This document shows, one piece after another, positions 35,694 to 45,254 of a stretch of DNA of 64,000 nt (positions are counted from its first letter, which is position 1; every line of letters begins with the position of its first letter). The notes beneath the pieces were generated by a model. That model did no database searches and had not been told where the DNA came from. It worked only from the letters and a program-made list of their open reading frames with translations. Source of the stretch: JADZAI01 sp964390465 (GTDB lineage Bacteria; Pseudomonadota; Alphaproteobacteria; Micropepsales; Micropepsaceae). The position numbers and the translations under genes are program-made. The stretch covers positions 1-64,000 of the forward strand of contig CAYMIJ010000001.1 in NCBI GenBank assembly GCA_964390465.1, read 5' to 3'.

Positions 35694-35938
35694 CCGGCGC
35701 CACCACCAATCCGGCCCGCCGCCCGTTCTTCCGCCGCCGCAAGAGCGACCCGTTCCACGGGCCGCAGGCACCGAAGATCGATTATAAGGACGTGCGCCTG
35801 CTTCAGCGTTTCATCTCGGAACGTGGCAAGATCGTTCCTTCCCGCATCACCGCAGTCTCGGTGAAGAACCAGCGCGCACTCGCCAAGGCGATCAAGCGCG
35901 CACGGTTCCTCGCTCTGCTGCCCTATGTGATCAGCTAA
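35690..35938 (+). CDS. rpsR: 30S ribosomal protein S18
   Basis: This is an 82-residue basic protein with the S18 core IDYKDVRLLQRFISERGKIV and QRALAKAIKRARFLALLPYV. It has none of the N-terminal Cys of zinc-type S18 proteins (RRPFFRRRKSDPF). It begins within the rpsF stop (ATGA), coupling the two partners. Confidence 0.98.
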   Translation: MTGATTNPARRPFFRRRKSDPFHGPQAPKIDYKDVRLLQRFISERGKIVPSRITAVSVKNQRALAKAIKRARFLALLPYVIS

Positions 35939-35949
35939 AGGAGGGCATC

Positions 35950-36504
35950 ATGCAGATCGTTCTTCTCGAACGCGTCGAAAAGCTCGGCCAGATGGGCGAT
36001 GTTGTGAACGTGAAGCCTGGCTTCGCTCGCAACTTCCTGCTGCCGCGCGGCAAGGCGCTGCGCGCCACCAAGGCGAATATCGCGCAGTTCGAAACCCAGC
36101 GCGCCCAGCTTGAGGCCCAGAACCTCTTGCGCAAAGGCGAGGCCGACAAGGTTGCCAAGAAACTCGACGGTCAGAGCTTTGTGGTTCTGCGTCAGGCGGG
36201 TGAAACCGGCATCCTGTATGGTTCGGTCAACACGCGTGACATCGCACAGGCAATCACCGATGGCGGCTTCACCGTGAACCGCAATCAGGTAATCCTCGAC
36301 AAGCCGATCAAGATGGTCGGCATGCACGAAGTGAAGGTCCAGCTGCATCCTGAAGTGCGCTCGAAGGTCACGCTCAACGTCGCGCGCAATGCCGACGAAG
36401 CCGACCGTCAGGCCCGCGGTGAGGATGTCACCGTGGTGCAGGAGGCTGAAGAAGCCCCCGAAGCCACTGACCTGCTCGAAGCACAGGTTGATTCTGAAGC
36501 CTGA
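35950..36504 (+). CDS. rplI: 50S ribosomal protein L9
   Basis: This 184-residue protein has the N-terminal RNA-binding domain with MQIVLLERVEKLGQMGDVVN and VKPGFARNFLLPRGKAL, the long connecting helix, and the C-terminal domain (VILDKPIKMVGMHEVKVQLH). An acidic tail from about residue 160 adds some 25 residues to the usual 150, as in other alphaproteobacteria. A strong terminator follows. Confidence 0.98.
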   Translation: MQIVLLERVEKLGQMGDVVNVKPGFARNFLLPRGKALRATKANIAQFETQRAQLEAQNLLRKGEADKVAKKLDGQSFVVLRQAGETGILYGSVNTRDIAQAITDGGFTVNRNQVILDKPIKMVGMHEVKVQLHPEVRSKVTLNVARNADEADRQARGEDVTVVQEAEEAPEATDLLEAQVDSEA

Positions 36505-36527
36505 TCAGGCTGCCAGCATTCGAAATC

Positions 36528-36560
36528 AAAAAAGCGGGCGCGATCAGCGCCCGCTTTTTT
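36528..36560. terminator. Terminator after rplI
   Basis: The stem AGCGGGCGC (36533-36541) pairs with GCGCCCGCT (36547-36555), loop of 5, flanked by A6 and T6, a textbook symmetrical form. It ends the rpsF-rpsR-rplI unit ahead of dnaB. Confidence 0.95.
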
Positions 36561-36648
36561 CATCCCCGTTTTTCACAGGTTCGAATAATCCTGTGCGCAG
36601 TGATTCATCCGCATTGCGGTCGTAACCGCAGCCTATTTAAGTGCGCTC

Positions 36649-38124
36649 ATGAGCTTTGCTTACGACACCCGGAACGATGACGCTGACACGGACGCACTCT
36701 ACCGGCAGATGCCTCACAATACCGAGCTGGAACAGGCGCTGATCGGCTGCCTGTTGCTGAACAATGAGTCGGCCAACCGGCTGCCGGATGCGTTGAAGTC
36801 CGAACATTTCCACACGCCGCTGCATCGCCGCCTTTACGAAGCCATTCTGCTGGCCCGCTCGCGCGATCAGCTTGCCACACCGCTGACCCTGAAAACGCAG
36901 TTCGAGAACGACCCCGATTTCCGCGAGGTGGGCGGCTTCACCTATCTGGTGCGTCTGGTCGAGGACGTGCCGAGCGTGCGCAACATCGAACAATTCGCGC
37001 GCGCGATCAGCGATCTCGCCACAAGGCGCGAACTGATCAATCTGGGCGAAGGCCTCATCAACGACGCCTATGACTCCCCGCTGGACTATACGCCATCGGA
37101 TCAGATCGAAGCCGCAGAACGCGCGCTCTACGCGCTGGCCGAGCCCGAAAAGCGCGGGGGTGGTTTCAAGTCGTTCGCGGCAGCGGCCAGTCTCGCGCTG
37201 GCGACAGCCGAATATGCCCGCAAGACGCGCGGCGGTTTGCCGGGCGTCCCCAGCGGTTTGCGGAAAGTGGACGAAAAGCTTGGCGGCTTACAAAAGTCCG
37301 ACCTGCTGATCCTTGCCGGACGCCCCGGTATGGGCAAGACCGCGCTCGCCACCAATATGGCAGTGAATGCGGCGCGCGCGCGCATGAAAGACCCGCAGGA
37401 AGGCGGTGTGGTCGCTTTCTTCTCGCTGGAAATGTCGGCTGAACAGCTGGCCACCCGCATCATTTCCGAGGTATCCGAAATCCCCTTATGGGAAATCCGC
37501 AAGGGCCGTGTCGAGGCACGCGATTTCGGACGGCTGATCGATGCAGTCGCAACGCTTGAAAACATGCCACTCTATATTGACGATTCACCGGGCCTTTCGA
37601 TCGCCCAGATCGCGGCCCGCGCCCGGCGTATGGCGCGCGACAAGAAGGTCGGGCTGGACTTGATCGTCATCGACTATCTGCAGCTGATCGAGCCGTCAGG
37701 CTTCAAACGCCATGACAGCCGCGTGCAGGAAGTAACGGAAGTCTCCAAGGGCCTGAAGAATCTGGCCAAGGAACTGAACGTACCCGTTCTGGCCTGCGCG
37801 CAGCTCAGTCGTGGTGTGGACGCCCGCGACGACAAACGGCCGGTGCTGTCTGATCTGCGCGAGTCAGGCTCCATCGAACAGGATGCCGACGTGGTGATGT
37901 TCGTGTTTCGAGAGGAATATTATCACAAGAGCCGCGAGCCGGACCCCTCTGATCCTGAATACGGCAAATGGCTGGAGAAGATGAACCGCGTGGGTGGCAA
38001 GGCCGAAGTGCTGGTTGAAAAGCACCGCTCAGGCCCCACCGGCTCTGTGCGGCTCGCCTTTGATGGTTCGTTCACGCGCTTCGACGATCTCGCCGAAGAC
38101 GATGAAGTGCCCGAAAGGCACTGA
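36649..38124 (+). CDS. dnaB: Replicative DNA helicase DnaB
   Basis: This 491-residue hexameric 5'-3' helicase unwinds DNA at the fork. The N-terminal domain begins MPHNTELEQALIGCLLLNNE; the RecA-like motor has Walker A GRPGMGKT (224-231), the loop MSAEQLATR, Walker B LDLIVIDYLQLI and the arginine finger region VLVEKHRSGPTGSVRLAFD. No intein is present. The length is normal. A promoter is expected in the gap after the rplI terminator, and radA follows after 2 bases. Confidence 0.98.
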   Translation: MSFAYDTRNDDADTDALYRQMPHNTELEQALIGCLLLNNESANRLPDALKSEHFHTPLHRRLYEAILLARSRDQLATPLTLKTQFENDPDFREVGGFTYLVRLVEDVPSVRNIEQFARAISDLATRRELINLGEGLINDAYDSPLDYTPSDQIEAAERALYALAEPEKRGGGFKSFAAAASLALATAEYARKTRGGLPGVPSGLRKVDEKLGGLQKSDLLILAGRPGMGKTALATNMAVNAARARMKDPQEGGVVAFFSLEMSAEQLATRIISEVSEIPLWEIRKGRVEARDFGRLIDAVATLENMPLYIDDSPGLSIAQIAARARRMARDKKVGLDLIVIDYLQLIEPSGFKRHDSRVQEVTEVSKGLKNLAKELNVPVLACAQLSRGVDARDDKRPVLSDLRESGSIEQDADVVMFVFREEYYHKSREPDPSDPEYGKWLEKMNRVGGKAEVLVEKHRSGPTGSVRLAFDGSFTRFDDLAEDDEVPERH

Positions 38125-38126
38125 GC

Positions 38127-39482
38127 TTGGCGCGCGCTGCCTCGTCCTTTGTGTGTCAGGCCTGCGGAGCGGTCCATTCCAAATGGGCCGGACGCTGCGA
38201 TGCCTGCGGCGCGTGGAACTCCATCAGCGAGGAAGCATCGTCTGCGGTTGGCGCATCACCCAAGTCCGTCGGCAAGGGACGCAAGCTTCCGCTTATCCCG
38301 TTGCAAAGTGATCAACCGGAACCACCGCGTAGCCTGACGGGCGTTGGCGAGCTTGATCGCGTGCTCGGCGGTGGGCTTGTGCCGGGTTCAGCGATCCTGG
38401 TTGGCGGCGATCCAGGCATAGGCAAATCGACCATCCTGCTTCAGGCGATGGCGGCGCTCGCCAGTCAGGGCAAGCGGGTGGTTTATGTCTCGGGTGAAGA
38501 AGCTGCGGCACAGGTGCGCCTGCGGGCGAGGCGGCTTGGTCTTGCGGATGCGCCGGTCGATCTCGCCATGGAGACCAGTCTGAAAGATATTCTCGCCACG
38601 CTGGAAGCCGCCAAGCCAGATGCCGTGGTGATCGATTCGGTTCAGACACTGTGGTCTGATGCGATTGAAAGCGCGCCGGGCACTGTGTCGCAGGTGCGCG
38701 CCGTGGCGCAGGATCTGGTGCGTTTTGCCAAACGCAGTAACGCAGCGGTCATTCTGGTTGGCCATGTGACCAAGGACGGTCAGATCGCCGGGCCGCGCGT
38801 GGTGGAGCATCTGGTCGACACGGTGCTGTATTTTGAAGGCGAACGTGGGCACCAGTTCCGCATTCTGCGGGCAGTAAAAAACCGATTCGGCCCCACCGAT
38901 GAAATCGGCGTCTTTGAAATGACCGGCAAAGGTCTGGCTGAAGTTCCTAATCCGTCTCTGCTGTTCCTGACTGGCCGCGACCAATGGTCGAGCGGTGCGG
39001 CGGTGTTTGCTGGCGTTGAGGGTACAAGACCCCTGCTTGTTGAGATTCAGGCCCTTGCCGCGCCCACAGCCTATGGCACCCCACGCCGCTCCGTGGTCGG
39101 CTGGGATACTGCCAGACTTTCAATGGTCATCGCCGTTCTGGAAACGCGCTGCGACCTCGCAGTGGGCAGCCATGATGTTTATCTCAATGTCGCGGGCGGG
39201 CTGAAAATTGGCGAGCCGGCAGCTGATCTTGCGGCGGCAGGCGCTCTTGTTTCATCCGTTTTGGGGCGCCCCCTGCCCCCCGACTGCGTCCTTTTCGGTG
39301 AAATTGCCCTGTCTGGCGCCATCCGCTCCGCTGGCCAGACCGAGGCTCGATTGAAGGAAGCTGCAAAACTTGGTTTTAAACGGGCTATATGCCCCCCGGG
39401 AGTAAGGGCGGACGGATTGGACATTTTCACGGCCGAAACGCTTAGCGATCTCGTCCAGCGTATACGAAATAGCGACATTTAA
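38127..39482 (+). CDS. radA: DNA repair protein RadA (Sms)
   Basis: This 451-residue RecA-like helicase promotes branch migration in recombination. Order: a zinc finger CQACGAVHSKWAGRCDACG at the start, Walker A GGDPGIGKST (93-102), the RadA motif KNRFGPTDE, and the C-terminal Lon-like domain (about 280-451; LLVEIQALAAPTAYGTPRR). The start appears to be TTG at 38127, 2 bases after the dnaB stop, with GAAAGG upstream; no better ATG exists before the zinc finger. Confidence 0.96.
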   Translation: MARAASSFVCQACGAVHSKWAGRCDACGAWNSISEEASSAVGASPKSVGKGRKLPLIPLQSDQPEPPRSLTGVGELDRVLGGGLVPGSAILVGGDPGIGKSTILLQAMAALASQGKRVVYVSGEEAAAQVRLRARRLGLADAPVDLAMETSLKDILATLEAAKPDAVVIDSVQTLWSDAIESAPGTVSQVRAVAQDLVRFAKRSNAAVILVGHVTKDGQIAGPRVVEHLVDTVLYFEGERGHQFRILRAVKNRFGPTDEIGVFEMTGKGLAEVPNPSLLFLTGRDQWSSGAAVFAGVEGTRPLLVEIQALAAPTAYGTPRRSVVGWDTARLSMVIAVLETRCDLAVGSHDVYLNVAGGLKIGEPAADLAAAGALVSSVLGRPLPPDCVLFGEIALSGAIRSAGQTEARLKEAAKLGFKRAICPPGVRADGLDIFTAETLSDLVQRIRNSDI

Positions 39483-39501
39483 GAGTTAACCCTAGTTCAC
39501 C

Positions 39502-40410
39502 ATGTTTACACTTCTTGATCTCGTTATCATCACGGTGCTGTTCATTTCGGTAGCGCTCGCCGCGTGGCGCGGCTTCACCCACGAAGTGCTATCGATCGGG
39601 TCTTGGGTGGGCGCCGCCGTCGTCATGTTCTTTGTTGGCCCTTTGGCTGTGCCACTGGCCGATGTTTATGTGCACAACGAGACACTGGCAAAAATCGTGG
39701 CCTATGCAGCGGTTTTTGTCGTGGGACTGATCCCACTGTCTTATCTCAGCTATCGTATTGCAGAAGGTGTGCGTGGCTCAGCGGTCGGCCCCGTCGACCG
39801 CCTGCTTGGCCTTATTTTCGGGATAGCGCGCGGGCTGGTCATCGTGGGGATCGCCTTCCTCGTTTTTACCAGCCTTGTTGGCGAGAACCGCCTTCCTGAG
39901 TGGTTCAAGGAAGCGCGCCTGCGCCCACTTGCCGAAGGTTCAGGCAAGGTGATCGCCGCCCTGCTGCCAAAAAGATCAGAGGTGAAGCTGCCAGGCCAGA
40001 AAGATGACCCGGACCCTGTCATCGGTGGCAAACCGACGCCAGCGCCTGCCACAACACCTTCTGCACCACCCACACACGAGCCTACCCGCAGTCCAGCACC
40101 GCAACCGGCCAAGCCCACCCCAGCGGCAGCCAAGCCAACGCCGGCAGCAAAACCCACGCCTGCCGCTACGCAACCTTCCCCTGCGCCAAGCCCAGCGAAG
40201 CCGACGCCAACTCCTAAACCGAAACCCAAGCCGACCAAGCCAGCCGAGCCCAGCCCAACCCCAAGCGAGGCAAAAGCAAAAGGTGCTGATGACGGCGTTG
40301 GCTATGGCGAAGGTGAGCGTGACGCATTAGATCAGCTCATCGGAACAGCGGATGCGAGTCCGCCTTCCGACAAATCGGACAGCAAAGGCGGCGACGGCAA
40401 AGGCCGCTGA
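39502..40410 (+). CDS. CvpA-family membrane protein with a long Pro/Lys/Ala tail
   Basis: The first 160 residues are a CvpA domain with four helices (LDLVIITVLFISVALAAWRG at the start, then GPVDRLLGLIFGIARGLVI). From about 165 to 302 the protein becomes a low-complexity tail of repeated KPTPAA and PKPKPK units. CvpA is linked to colicin V production and purF regulation in E. coli and to envelope stability elsewhere; the role here is not known. The tail would be a flexible, basic arm after the last helix. purF follows 20 bases downstream, the usual order. Confidence 0.88.
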   Translation: MFTLLDLVIITVLFISVALAAWRGFTHEVLSIGSWVGAAVVMFFVGPLAVPLADVYVHNETLAKIVAYAAVFVVGLIPLSYLSYRIAEGVRGSAVGPVDRLLGLIFGIARGLVIVGIAFLVFTSLVGENRLPEWFKEARLRPLAEGSGKVIAALLPKRSEVKLPGQKDDPDPVIGGKPTPAPATTPSAPPTHEPTRSPAPQPAKPTPAAAKPTPAAKPTPAATQPSPAPSPAKPTPTPKPKPKPTKPAEPSPTPSEAKAKGADDGVGYGEGERDALDQLIGTADASPPSDKSDSKGGDGKGR

Positions 40411-40430
40411 CCGCCCTTAGGCGGAACCAG

Positions 40431-41903
40431 ATGATGCAAGCGACAACTGACCCCTTCGACGACGACAAGTTGAAGGAGGAGTGTGGGGTTTTCGGCATCT
40501 ATGGTCATGACGATGCAGCGAAGTTCACCGTTTATGGCCTGCATGCCCTGCAGCACCGAGGCCAGGAGGGTGTCGGGATCGCATCCTATGATGCGACCGA
40601 CAATCGCTTCAACATGGAACGTCATCTGGGCCATGTGGGCGACGTTTTCGACAAAGGCGGGCCGACCCAGAATCTGAAAGGCCGTGCAGCCATTGGCCAT
40701 GTGCGTTACTCCACCACAGGCGGCTCATTGAAACGCAATGTGCAGCCCTTCTTTGCCGATGTGGCTGGCGGCGGCATCGCGGTGGCGCATAACGGCAATC
40801 TGACCAATGCGCGCACCCTGCGTGAAGACCTGCAAGCGCGCGGCGCTATTTTCTATGCAACCTCAGACACCGAGGTGATTGTGCATCTGGTGGCCACCAG
40901 CCGTCAGCGCGGCATGGTCAGCCGGTTGATCGACGCCCTTCATCAGGTGGAGGGTGCCTATTCTCTTATAGCGCTGACCCGCAAGCGCCTGATTGGTGTG
41001 CGCGATCCGCTTGGTGTGCGCCCCTTATCTCTCGGGCGGCTCGGCAAATCGTGGGTGCTCGCTTCGGAAAGCTGCGCTTTCGATATTATCGGTGCAGAGT
41101 TTGTCCGTGATGTTGAACCGGGCGAGCTGATCGAGATCACCGAAGAAGGCGTCGTCTCTCACTTTCCGTTCCCGCAGCGCAAACGGCGTTTCTGCATTTT
41201 CGAGTATGTCTATTTCGCCAGGCCCGACAGCCAGATCGAAGGCAAGAATGTCTACGAAGCGCGCAAGAATATCGGCGTCGAGCTGGCGCGCGAGGCCCCA
41301 GCCTCAGCCGATATCGTGGTTGCGGTCCCGGACTCAGGCAATCCCGCCGCCATCGGCTTTGCGCAGGAAAGCCGCCTGCCATTTGAGATGGGTATCATCC
41401 GCAATCACTATGTCGGACGGACGTTCATTGAGCCAACCGATCAGATCCGCAATCTCGGCGTGTTGATGAAGCATAATGCCAACCGTCTTGCTCTTGAAGG
41501 TAAGAGCGTGGTTCTCGTGGACGATTCCATCGTGCGCGGCACGACCTCGTTGAAGATCGTGCAGATGGTGCGCGAAGGCGGGGCGCGCGAGGTGCATATG
41601 CGCATTGCAAGCCCGCCCACGACCAATCCCTGCTTCTATGGCGTGGATACTCCAGACAAGGATAAGCTGCTGGCGGCCAGAATGAATCTTGATGTCGAGG
41701 CGATGCGACAGTTCATCAAGGCAGACAGCCTGGCCTTCATCTCGCTGGATGGCCTTTACCGCGCGGTTGGCGAGAACGCCCGCAGCGCAGCATCCCCTCA
41801 GTATTGTGATGCCTGCTTCAGCGGTGAGTACCCCACGATCTTGACCGACAGCCTGCAGGGGCGCCAGAGCGGCCAGCTCTCACTGTTGATGGAAAAGGTC
41901 TGA
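40431..41903 (+). CDS. purF: Amidophosphoribosyltransferase
   Basis: This 490-residue glutamine PRPP amidotransferase makes 5-phosphoribosylamine, the first step of purine synthesis. It is the B. subtilis-type form with a propeptide: the nucleophile Cys18 in EECGVFGIYG follows 17 residues that must be removed. The PRPP site is VVLVDDSIVRGTTSLKI. Cysteines late in the chain (NPCFYGVD, QYCDACFSGEYP) match the 4Fe-4S cluster ligands of that type. Confidence 0.97.
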   Translation: MMQATTDPFDDDKLKEECGVFGIYGHDDAAKFTVYGLHALQHRGQEGVGIASYDATDNRFNMERHLGHVGDVFDKGGPTQNLKGRAAIGHVRYSTTGGSLKRNVQPFFADVAGGGIAVAHNGNLTNARTLREDLQARGAIFYATSDTEVIVHLVATSRQRGMVSRLIDALHQVEGAYSLIALTRKRLIGVRDPLGVRPLSLGRLGKSWVLASESCAFDIIGAEFVRDVEPGELIEITEEGVVSHFPFPQRKRRFCIFEYVYFARPDSQIEGKNVYEARKNIGVELAREAPASADIVVAVPDSGNPAAIGFAQESRLPFEMGIIRNHYVGRTFIEPTDQIRNLGVLMKHNANRLALEGKSVVLVDDSIVRGTTSLKIVQMVREGGAREVHMRIASPPTTNPCFYGVDTPDKDKLLAARMNLDVEAMRQFIKADSLAFISLDGLYRAVGENARSAASPQYCDACFSGEYPTILTDSLQGRQSGQLSLLMEKV

Positions 41904-41908
41904 GTGTC

Positions 41909-42625
41909 ATGTCAGGGCGTATGCTTGAAGGGCGCGTTGCGCTCGTAACCGGCGCGTCACGCGGTATCGGCTATGCCTCGGCTCTGGCCCTCGGTCGCAT
42001 GGGCGCGCATGTCATCGCGACGGCACGCAATTCACGCCAGCTTGAAGGGCTGGACGATGCACTGAAAGCGGAAGGCCTGCCGGGGGCGACCCTGACACCA
42101 TTCAACCTGCGTGACTTCGCCGCCATCGACAGGTTGGGACAGGCCATCTTCGAGCGGTGGGGTAAGCTCGACATACTGGTGGGAAACGCCGGCCAGCTTG
42201 GTCAGCTCGGTCCTATCGGACATGTGAAACCTGACGCCTGGACGGAATTGATTGAGGTGAACCTCACTGCCAACTGGCGGCTGATCCGATCGATGGACCC
42301 CTTGTTGAGGATCGCCGATGCCGGGCGCGCCGTGTTTGTAACATCGGGCGCTGCGCACAAAGCCCCCGCTTACTGGGGGCCGTATGCGGTGAGCAAGGCG
42401 GGACTGGAAGCGCTGGTGAAATCCTATGCGGCTGAACTGGTTGAGACAAAAGTGAAGGCCAATTTGTTCAACCCCGGTCGCGTCAGAACGGCCATGCGCG
42501 CCAAGGCGATGCCCGGTGAGGACGCCAATACGCTGCCCTCGCCTGACGAGGTGGCGGTGGATCTGGTCAGGCTGTGCCTGCCCACCTGCGAGAGCCAGGG
42601 CGAGGTCGTGAACCGCTCAGTTTGA
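41909..42625 (+). CDS. Short-chain dehydrogenase/reductase
   Basis: This 238-residue SDR starts within 6 bases of purF. It has TGASRGIG (14-21), NAG (93-95) and the catalytic Ser146, Tyr159 and Lys163 (YAVSK). It lacks the C-terminal GG of the usual SDR signature and instead ends GEVVNRSV. The same gene is often next to purF in alphaproteobacteria, perhaps for transcriptional reasons only. The last 9 bases overlap the convergent M23 gene. Confidence 0.9.
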   Translation: MSGRMLEGRVALVTGASRGIGYASALALGRMGAHVIATARNSRQLEGLDDALKAEGLPGATLTPFNLRDFAAIDRLGQAIFERWGKLDILVGNAGQLGQLGPIGHVKPDAWTELIEVNLTANWRLIRSMDPLLRIADAGRAVFVTSGAAHKAPAYWGPYAVSKAGLEALVKSYAAELVETKVKANLFNPGRVRTAMRAKAMPGEDANTLPSPDEVAVDLVRLCLPTCESQGEVVNRSV

Positions 42626-43648
42626 CAGCGTTGTCAGGTACTTACGCGGATCCACGGACTCAGTGCCCTTGCGGATTTCAAAGTGCAGCTGAGGCGACTT
42701 CACATTGCCTGTGCGCCCCGACAGGGCGATTTCATCCCCGCGCGAGACCTTGTCCCCGCGTTTCACGTTGAGAGAGTCATTGTGAGCGTAGGCGGTGATG
42801 TATCCGCCGCCGTGGTCGATCAGGATGAGATTACCGTATCCTTTCAACTCGTTACCCGCATACTTGATCGTGCCGCCCGCCGAGGCGCGCACCCGTGTGC
42901 CCACCGGCACGGCGATATTGATGCCTTCGTTGTAGAGGCCATCGCCGCTGGCCCCGAACCCGGCAACCACCTTGCCGTTGACGGGCCAGTCAAAGCGTGG
43001 CGCGTCACCCGGCGGTGCCTTGGACGGAGCGGACGAACCGGGCTTGGCGCGGGGTTCCGGCGCATCATCCGCACTGGCGGTGGCCGTGTCTTTCACCGGC
43101 ACCTGAAGTTCCTGCCCCGGCTTCAGCGTGTAAGGGGGGCGCAGCTGGTTGAGCGCAATGATATCGACCTCGCGCACACCATACTGATCTGCGACATCTG
43201 CGACCTGCTCGCCCTTGCGCACCACATGGACCTTGGTTTTCTGCGTTGCGCTGCGTGATGTGTTCAGCGAGCGCACTTCGTCATCATCATTGGCAGGCGC
43301 TGCGGCACGGCGCGGCTCGGCTGACCGCGTGGGGCGTGCATCCGCAACCTCATCCGGCGGCGGCAGTTCGGACGACTCGATCGAATTGGTGCCGTAAGAC
43401 CTGTCATAGTCAGACTTGCCCGAACCGCTGCGATGCGCGGGTTTGGCTTTGCCAACATCATCACGCGACACGGTATCGCGCGCGCCGTCATCGCCATCAT
43501 ACGCACCTTTCCACAGATGCGGCGCAGGCGGCGGCCCATTCGGGTCTCCGTCAAAGGGGTTCATCGCGCTGAAACTCGTGCAGGCTGTGACGAGCTGGCC
43601 AAAGGTCAGAACGAGGGCAATACGCAACAGATGACCGGGCATACGCAT
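42617..43648 (-). CDS. LysM/M23 peptidase-family lipoprotein (NlpD-like)
   Basis: This 343-residue lipoprotein has a signal peptide with Cys23 in QLVTAC. After a disordered region (about 30-140) come a LysM domain (about 142-188; VHVVRKGEQVADVADQYGVR ... LKPGQELQVP) and a C-terminal M23 domain (about 225-340) with FDWPVNGKVVAGFG and GRTGNVKSPQLHFEIRKG. The first zinc motif HxxxD is altered: GIN in place of it (NEGINIAVPVG), as in amidase activators such as NlpD and EnvC. It probably activates an amidase rather than cutting peptidoglycan. The ATG at 43648 is chosen because the longer frame has no signal peptide. Confidence 0.88.
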   Translation of the reverse strand: MRMPGHLLRIALVLTFGQLVTACTSFSAMNPFDGDPNGPPPAPHLWKGAYDGDDGARDTVSRDDVGKAKPAHRSGSGKSDYDRSYGTNSIESSELPPPDEVADARPTRSAEPRRAAAPANDDDEVRSLNTSRSATQKTKVHVVRKGEQVADVADQYGVREVDIIALNQLRPPYTLKPGQELQVPVKDTATASADDAPEPRAKPGSSAPSKAPPGDAPRFDWPVNGKVVAGFGASGDGLYNEGINIAVPVGTRVRASAGGTIKYAGNELKGYGNLILIDHGGGYITAYAHNDSLNVKRGDKVSRGDEIALSGRTGNVKSPQLHFEIRKGTESVDPRKYLTTLSN

Positions 43649-43685
43649 GGGGGATGGCCTTCCAATGAGACCTGCCCCACCGGGT

Positions 43686-44306
43686 TCAGACGTCGCGCAC
43701 CATCCCCTGAGCCAAGGGCGCGAACTGTACGAACCCGAGGTTTTCGGCCTCGTGTCCTTCATTATGTTTCGTTACCCTTAACATAACCTGACTGGCGTCC
43801 TCTGGACCGACAGCGCAGACCAGAATACCGCCATCGCGTAACTGCTCCAGCAGGTGGCCCGGCACGGCCTCGACGGCAGCCCCCAGCAGGATACGGTCAA
43901 AAGGCGCCTGCTCGGGCCAGCCCTCGCCGCCATCTCCATGCCGCGTGACGACATTGGAAATACCAGCCTTTTTAAAGAGTTGTTCTGCATCTTTCAGATG
44001 CGATCTGACCCTTTCAACGGAATAAACGCGCAGCGCCAGCCGGGCCAGAATGGCGGTTGCGTAACCTGACCCGGTGCCGATCTCCAGCACCTTCATGCGC
44101 TCACCCAGTTTCAGGGCATTCAGCATCAAACCGGTGACCAGCGCCGGGCTTTCTGTCTCGCTGTGCCCCACCATCGCCGGCGCATATAAAGCGGCCCCGG
44201 CCCAGTCATGCGGCACCCGCTCGATGGCATCCAGCAGGCGGGCATCGGTCACCCCCTGCCCGCGCAATTCCATGATCAGGCGGATGAGGTCAGGCGAGGC
44301 CGTCAT
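43686..44306 (-). CDS. pcm: Protein-L-isoaspartate O-methyltransferase
   Basis: This 206-residue SAM enzyme repairs isoaspartyl residues in aged proteins. The SAM site is VLEIGTGSGYATAILA (EIGTGSG at 75-81), followed by VYSVERV and, later, FDRILLGAAVEAVP. The segment before the SAM site reads VGHSETESPALV, where the standard enzyme has GQTISQP, so the substrate loop is diverged. It follows surE after 3 bases and precedes the M23 gene, the common alphaproteobacterial order. Confidence 0.87.
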   Translation of the reverse strand: MTASPDLIRLIMELRGQGVTDARLLDAIERVPHDWAGAALYAPAMVGHSETESPALVTGLMLNALKLGERMKVLEIGTGSGYATAILARLALRVYSVERVRSHLKDAEQLFKKAGISNVVTRHGDGGEGWPEQAPFDRILLGAAVEAVPGHLLEQLRDGGILVCAVGPEDASQVMLRVTKHNEGHEAENLGFVQFAPLAQGMVRDV

Positions 44307-44309
44307 CGG

Positions 44310-45167
44310 TCAGCTTTTTTTTGCCTTTGGCTTAGCGGCTCTGGGCTTGGGCGGTTTGGCAGCGATGGCTTTGGCGATGGCCGGCACCGAAGCGGTCTCG
44401 CTGAGGTTCATGTGCAGCGGCGTGACCGAGATGCAGTGATCGTAGATGGCGCGCAGATCGGTGCCCTTGGGCGGGTTCGACAGGATGCGCTTGAAGCCGA
44501 TCCAGTAATACGGGTTGCCGCGTGCATCGATGCGCTGATCGACATTCAGCAGCGACTGGTCGCGCCGCCCCTGCGTGGTCGCCTGAAGGCCCTTCACGCG
44601 GTCCGCATTGCAGTCCGGGAAGTTCAGGTTGATGAGCACATGCTTCGGCCAGCCTGCGGCGAGCAGCTTGCGGATGATGGGCGCGGCGTGATGTTCGGCG
44701 CAGTTCCACTTCACCTGTGCATGTTCGTCGAAGATAAAGGCCTGACTCATTGCGATGGAAGGAATGCCAAGCTGTGTGCCTTCCATCGCGGCCGCGATGG
44801 TGCCGGAATAGGTCACGTCATCGGCGATGTTCGAGCCACGATTGACGCCTGAAAGAACGAGATCAGGCGGATTGTCCTTCATGGCATGCAGCACGCCCAT
44901 CATCACGCAGTCGGTCGGCGTGCCATCCACGGCGAATTTCTGTTTGGAAATCTGACGCAGACGCAGCGGGCGGCTGAGGGTCAGCGAATGCGACGCCCCG
45001 CTCTGTTCGGTTTCCGGCGCGATGATCCACACATCGTCCGACAATTCGCGGGCGATCTTTTCGGCAATTTTCAGCCCCGGCGCGTGAATGCCATCGTCAT
45101 TGGAAACGAGAATGCGTAGAGGCCGCCAGCCATCTTCGCGAGAGGATTGTGAGAGTTTTGAAGCCAT
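44310..45167 (-). CDS. surE: 5'/3'-nucleotidase SurE
   Basis: This 285-residue enzyme removes phosphate from nucleoside monophosphates. The metal-binding LRILVSNDDGIHAPGL comes at about 18-33, with SGASHSLTL, PDLVLSGVNRGSNIADD and YSGTIAAAMEG next, all standard. A C-terminal Lys/Pro/Ala-rich tail (about 265-285) is an extra. It normally sits downstream of serS in related bacteria; here three TonB-C-type genes lie in between. Confidence 0.96.
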   Translation of the reverse strand: MASKLSQSSREDGWRPLRILVSNDDGIHAPGLKIAEKIARELSDDVWIIAPETEQSGASHSLTLSRPLRLRQISKQKFAVDGTPTDCVMMGVLHAMKDNPPDLVLSGVNRGSNIADDVTYSGTIAAAMEGTQLGIPSIAMSQAFIFDEHAQVKWNCAEHHAAPIIRKLLAAGWPKHVLINLNFPDCNADRVKGLQATTQGRRDQSLLNVDQRIDARGNPYYWIGFKRILSNPPKGTDLRAIYDHCISVTPLHMNLSETASVPAIAKAIAAKPPKPRAAKPKAKKS

Positions 45168-45254
45168 CGCCTGCCCAGATTGAATCAGTTTCCTGCTCCA
45201 CCCTCATGGCTGGCTTTGCGCCACGCATCCAGACATTTTCAGGCCAGAAAGATG

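Noticed and set aside
40080..40280. Repetitive stretch reminiscent of a short tandem repeat or CRISPR
   Set aside because: It encodes the KPTPAA-type tail of the CvpA protein in one continuous frame; there are no equal-length spacers.
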